DNA from: an uncultured Paracoccus sp.
GTDB taxonomy: Bacteria > Pseudomonadota > Alphaproteobacteria > Rhodobacterales > Rhodobacteraceae
NCBI RefSeq assembly: GCF_947496875.1
Contig: NZ_CANMEH010000002.1
Span: 310,001-374,000, forward strand
Direction: 5' to 3'
DNA length: 64,000 nt
This document shows, piece after piece, positions 63,241 through 64,000 of the stretch; position 1 is the first letter of the stretch; each line of letters opens with the position of its first letter. Under the pieces are notes generated by a model. It did no database searches, was not told the origin of the DNA, and saw only the letters and a program-made list of their open reading frames with translations. A program made the translations under genes and the position numbers.

Positions 63241-64000
63241 ATGCCTGATCGCCACGAGCTTGCCTCCCGCGTCGATCCGGACCGACACGTGCTGATTGCG
63301 GGGCCGACCGCGTCCGGCAAATCCGGGCTGGCGCTGGCACTCGCGCGCTCTCAGGGTGGCATCGTGGTCAACGCCGACGCATTGCAGGTGTGGTCCTGCT
63401 GGCGGGTGCTGACCGCGCGACCTTCGTCCGTGGATGAGGCTGCAGCCGCCCACGCGCTGTACGGGCACGTGCATCCGGACCAGAGCTATTCGGTGGGCGA
63501 CTGGCTGACCGAGATCGGGACACTGCTGAAAACGGGACAACGCCTGATCATCGTGGGCGGAACAGGGTTGTACCACACCGCGCTTACACGCGGACTCGCG
63601 GTGATCCCGCCGGTGCCGCCCGGTGTCCGTGCACAAGGCGACACCTGGCTGGCGGACGGCGGGCTTGAGGAGATGATCGCGGCGCTGGACCCGCGCACCC
63701 GTGCGCGTCTGGACCTGCGCAACCCCGCCCGTGTCCAGCGCGCGTGGGAGGTGCTGACCGCGACCGGACGCGGGCTGGCCGACTGGCAGGCGGACACGCC
63801 GCCCCCGCTGATTGGTCCCGAGGACGCGACCCGTCTGGTGCTGCATGTCGACCGCGATCGCCTGGCCCGCCGCATCGCGCAGCGCTTTGACCTGATGGTG
63901 CAGCAAGGGGCGCTGGACGAAGTGGCGGCGATGCTGCCGCACTGGGACCCGCGGGCCCAATGGGCCCGCGCCATCGGCGCGGCGGAACTGGCCGGATACC
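63241..64000 (+). CDS. miaA: tRNA dimethylallyltransferase (partial, 3' end beyond window)
   Basis: The first 253 codons of MiaA, which adds a dimethylallyl group to A37 of tRNAs that read codons beginning with U. The P-loop GPTASGKS is at 21-28, the DSMQVY-type motif reads NADALQVW with Asp46, and GGTGLY and [13 protein letters not shown] follow. The frame stays open to the right edge. Its ATG lies 88 bp from the pyrH start, so they share a divergent promoter region. Confidence 0.93.
   Translation, partial: MPDRHELASRVDPDRHVLIAGPTASGKSGLALALARSQGGIVVNADALQVWSCWRVLTARPSSVDEAAAAHALYGHVHPDQSYSVGDWLTEIGTLLKTGQRLIIVGGTGLYHTALTRGLAVIPPVPPGVRAQGDTWLADGGLEEMIAALDPRTRARLDLRNPARVQRAWEVLTATGRGLADWQADTPPPLIGPEDATRLVLHVDRDRLARRIAQRFDLMVQQGALDEVAAMLPHWDPRAQWARAIGAAELAGY

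Overview
The window is GC-rich, densely coded chromosomal DNA from an alphaproteobacterium of the Rhodobacteraceae, most likely Paracoccus or a close relative. The reasons are a DUF1476-type zeta inhibitor of F1-ATPase (the subunit first characterised in Paracoccus), crotonyl-CoA carboxylase/reductase of the ethylmalonyl-CoA pathway, an acyl-CoA dehydrogenase/thiolase/FadJ operon headed by a MerR regulator, and frequent GTG/TTG starts with ATGA or TGATG overlaps. I assign 63 protein genes. The first (xthA) and last (miaA) are cut by the window edges. I saw no rRNA, tRNA, CRISPR array, insertion sequence, prophage or plasmid gene.

Region 1 (1-9.7 kb): DNA repair and nucleic-acid genes (xthA, a PA0069-type radical SAM protein, an HNH endonuclease, an AlkA-like glycosylase coupled to a GntR regulator), a HAD phosphatase, a UbiH-type hydroxylase, and two tandem Lrp/AsnC regulators divergent from ilvC with a palindrome between them. 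Region 2 (9.4-18 kb): a small DUF333 lipoprotein, dnaE, and a complete BMP-family nucleoside-type ABC importer. Region 3 (18-24.3 kb): fabD-fabG-acpP, ndk, an ABC-F ATPase, a MipA/OmpV outer-membrane protein and a SufT-like protein. Region 4 (24.3-36.4 kb): a RecD-like helicase, a small SFPASDPP-motif protein, a cold-shock protein, ccr, rnr, the cluster purC-purS-methyltransferase-fdhD, the ATPase zeta subunit, a MATE exporter and two PaaI thioesterases.

Region 5 (36.4-49.5 kb): merR followed by a beta-oxidation operon (acyl-CoA dehydrogenase, GST, thiolase, FadJ). Then come a three-domain universal stress protein divergent from a CPA1 antiporter with a cNMP-like domain, an AI-2E-type permease and a TauE/SafE permease. 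Region 6 (49.5-63.2 kb) is a long leftward envelope/isoprenoid/translation supercluster: pyrH, an inserted metallo-beta-lactamase-fold gene, frr, uppS, cdsA, dxr, rseP, bamA, skp, nadD, fabZ, lpxA, lpxI, lpxB. It carries UMP kinase, ribosome recycling, undecaprenyl and CDP-diacylglycerol synthesis, outer-membrane assembly and lipid A synthesis. miaA diverges from pyrH at the right edge.

Most of the window is conserved housekeeping DNA and I found no convincing new defence or mobile system. The more unusual signals are: a sliding-clamp-like QLSLF tail on the radical SAM protein; strong dyads in three divergent regulator promoters (GntR, Lrp, MerR); triple-USP and antiporter proteins in which only some ligand motifs survive; a SFPASDPP small protein; and unexpected neighbours inside the pur, lpx and pyrH-frr clusters.
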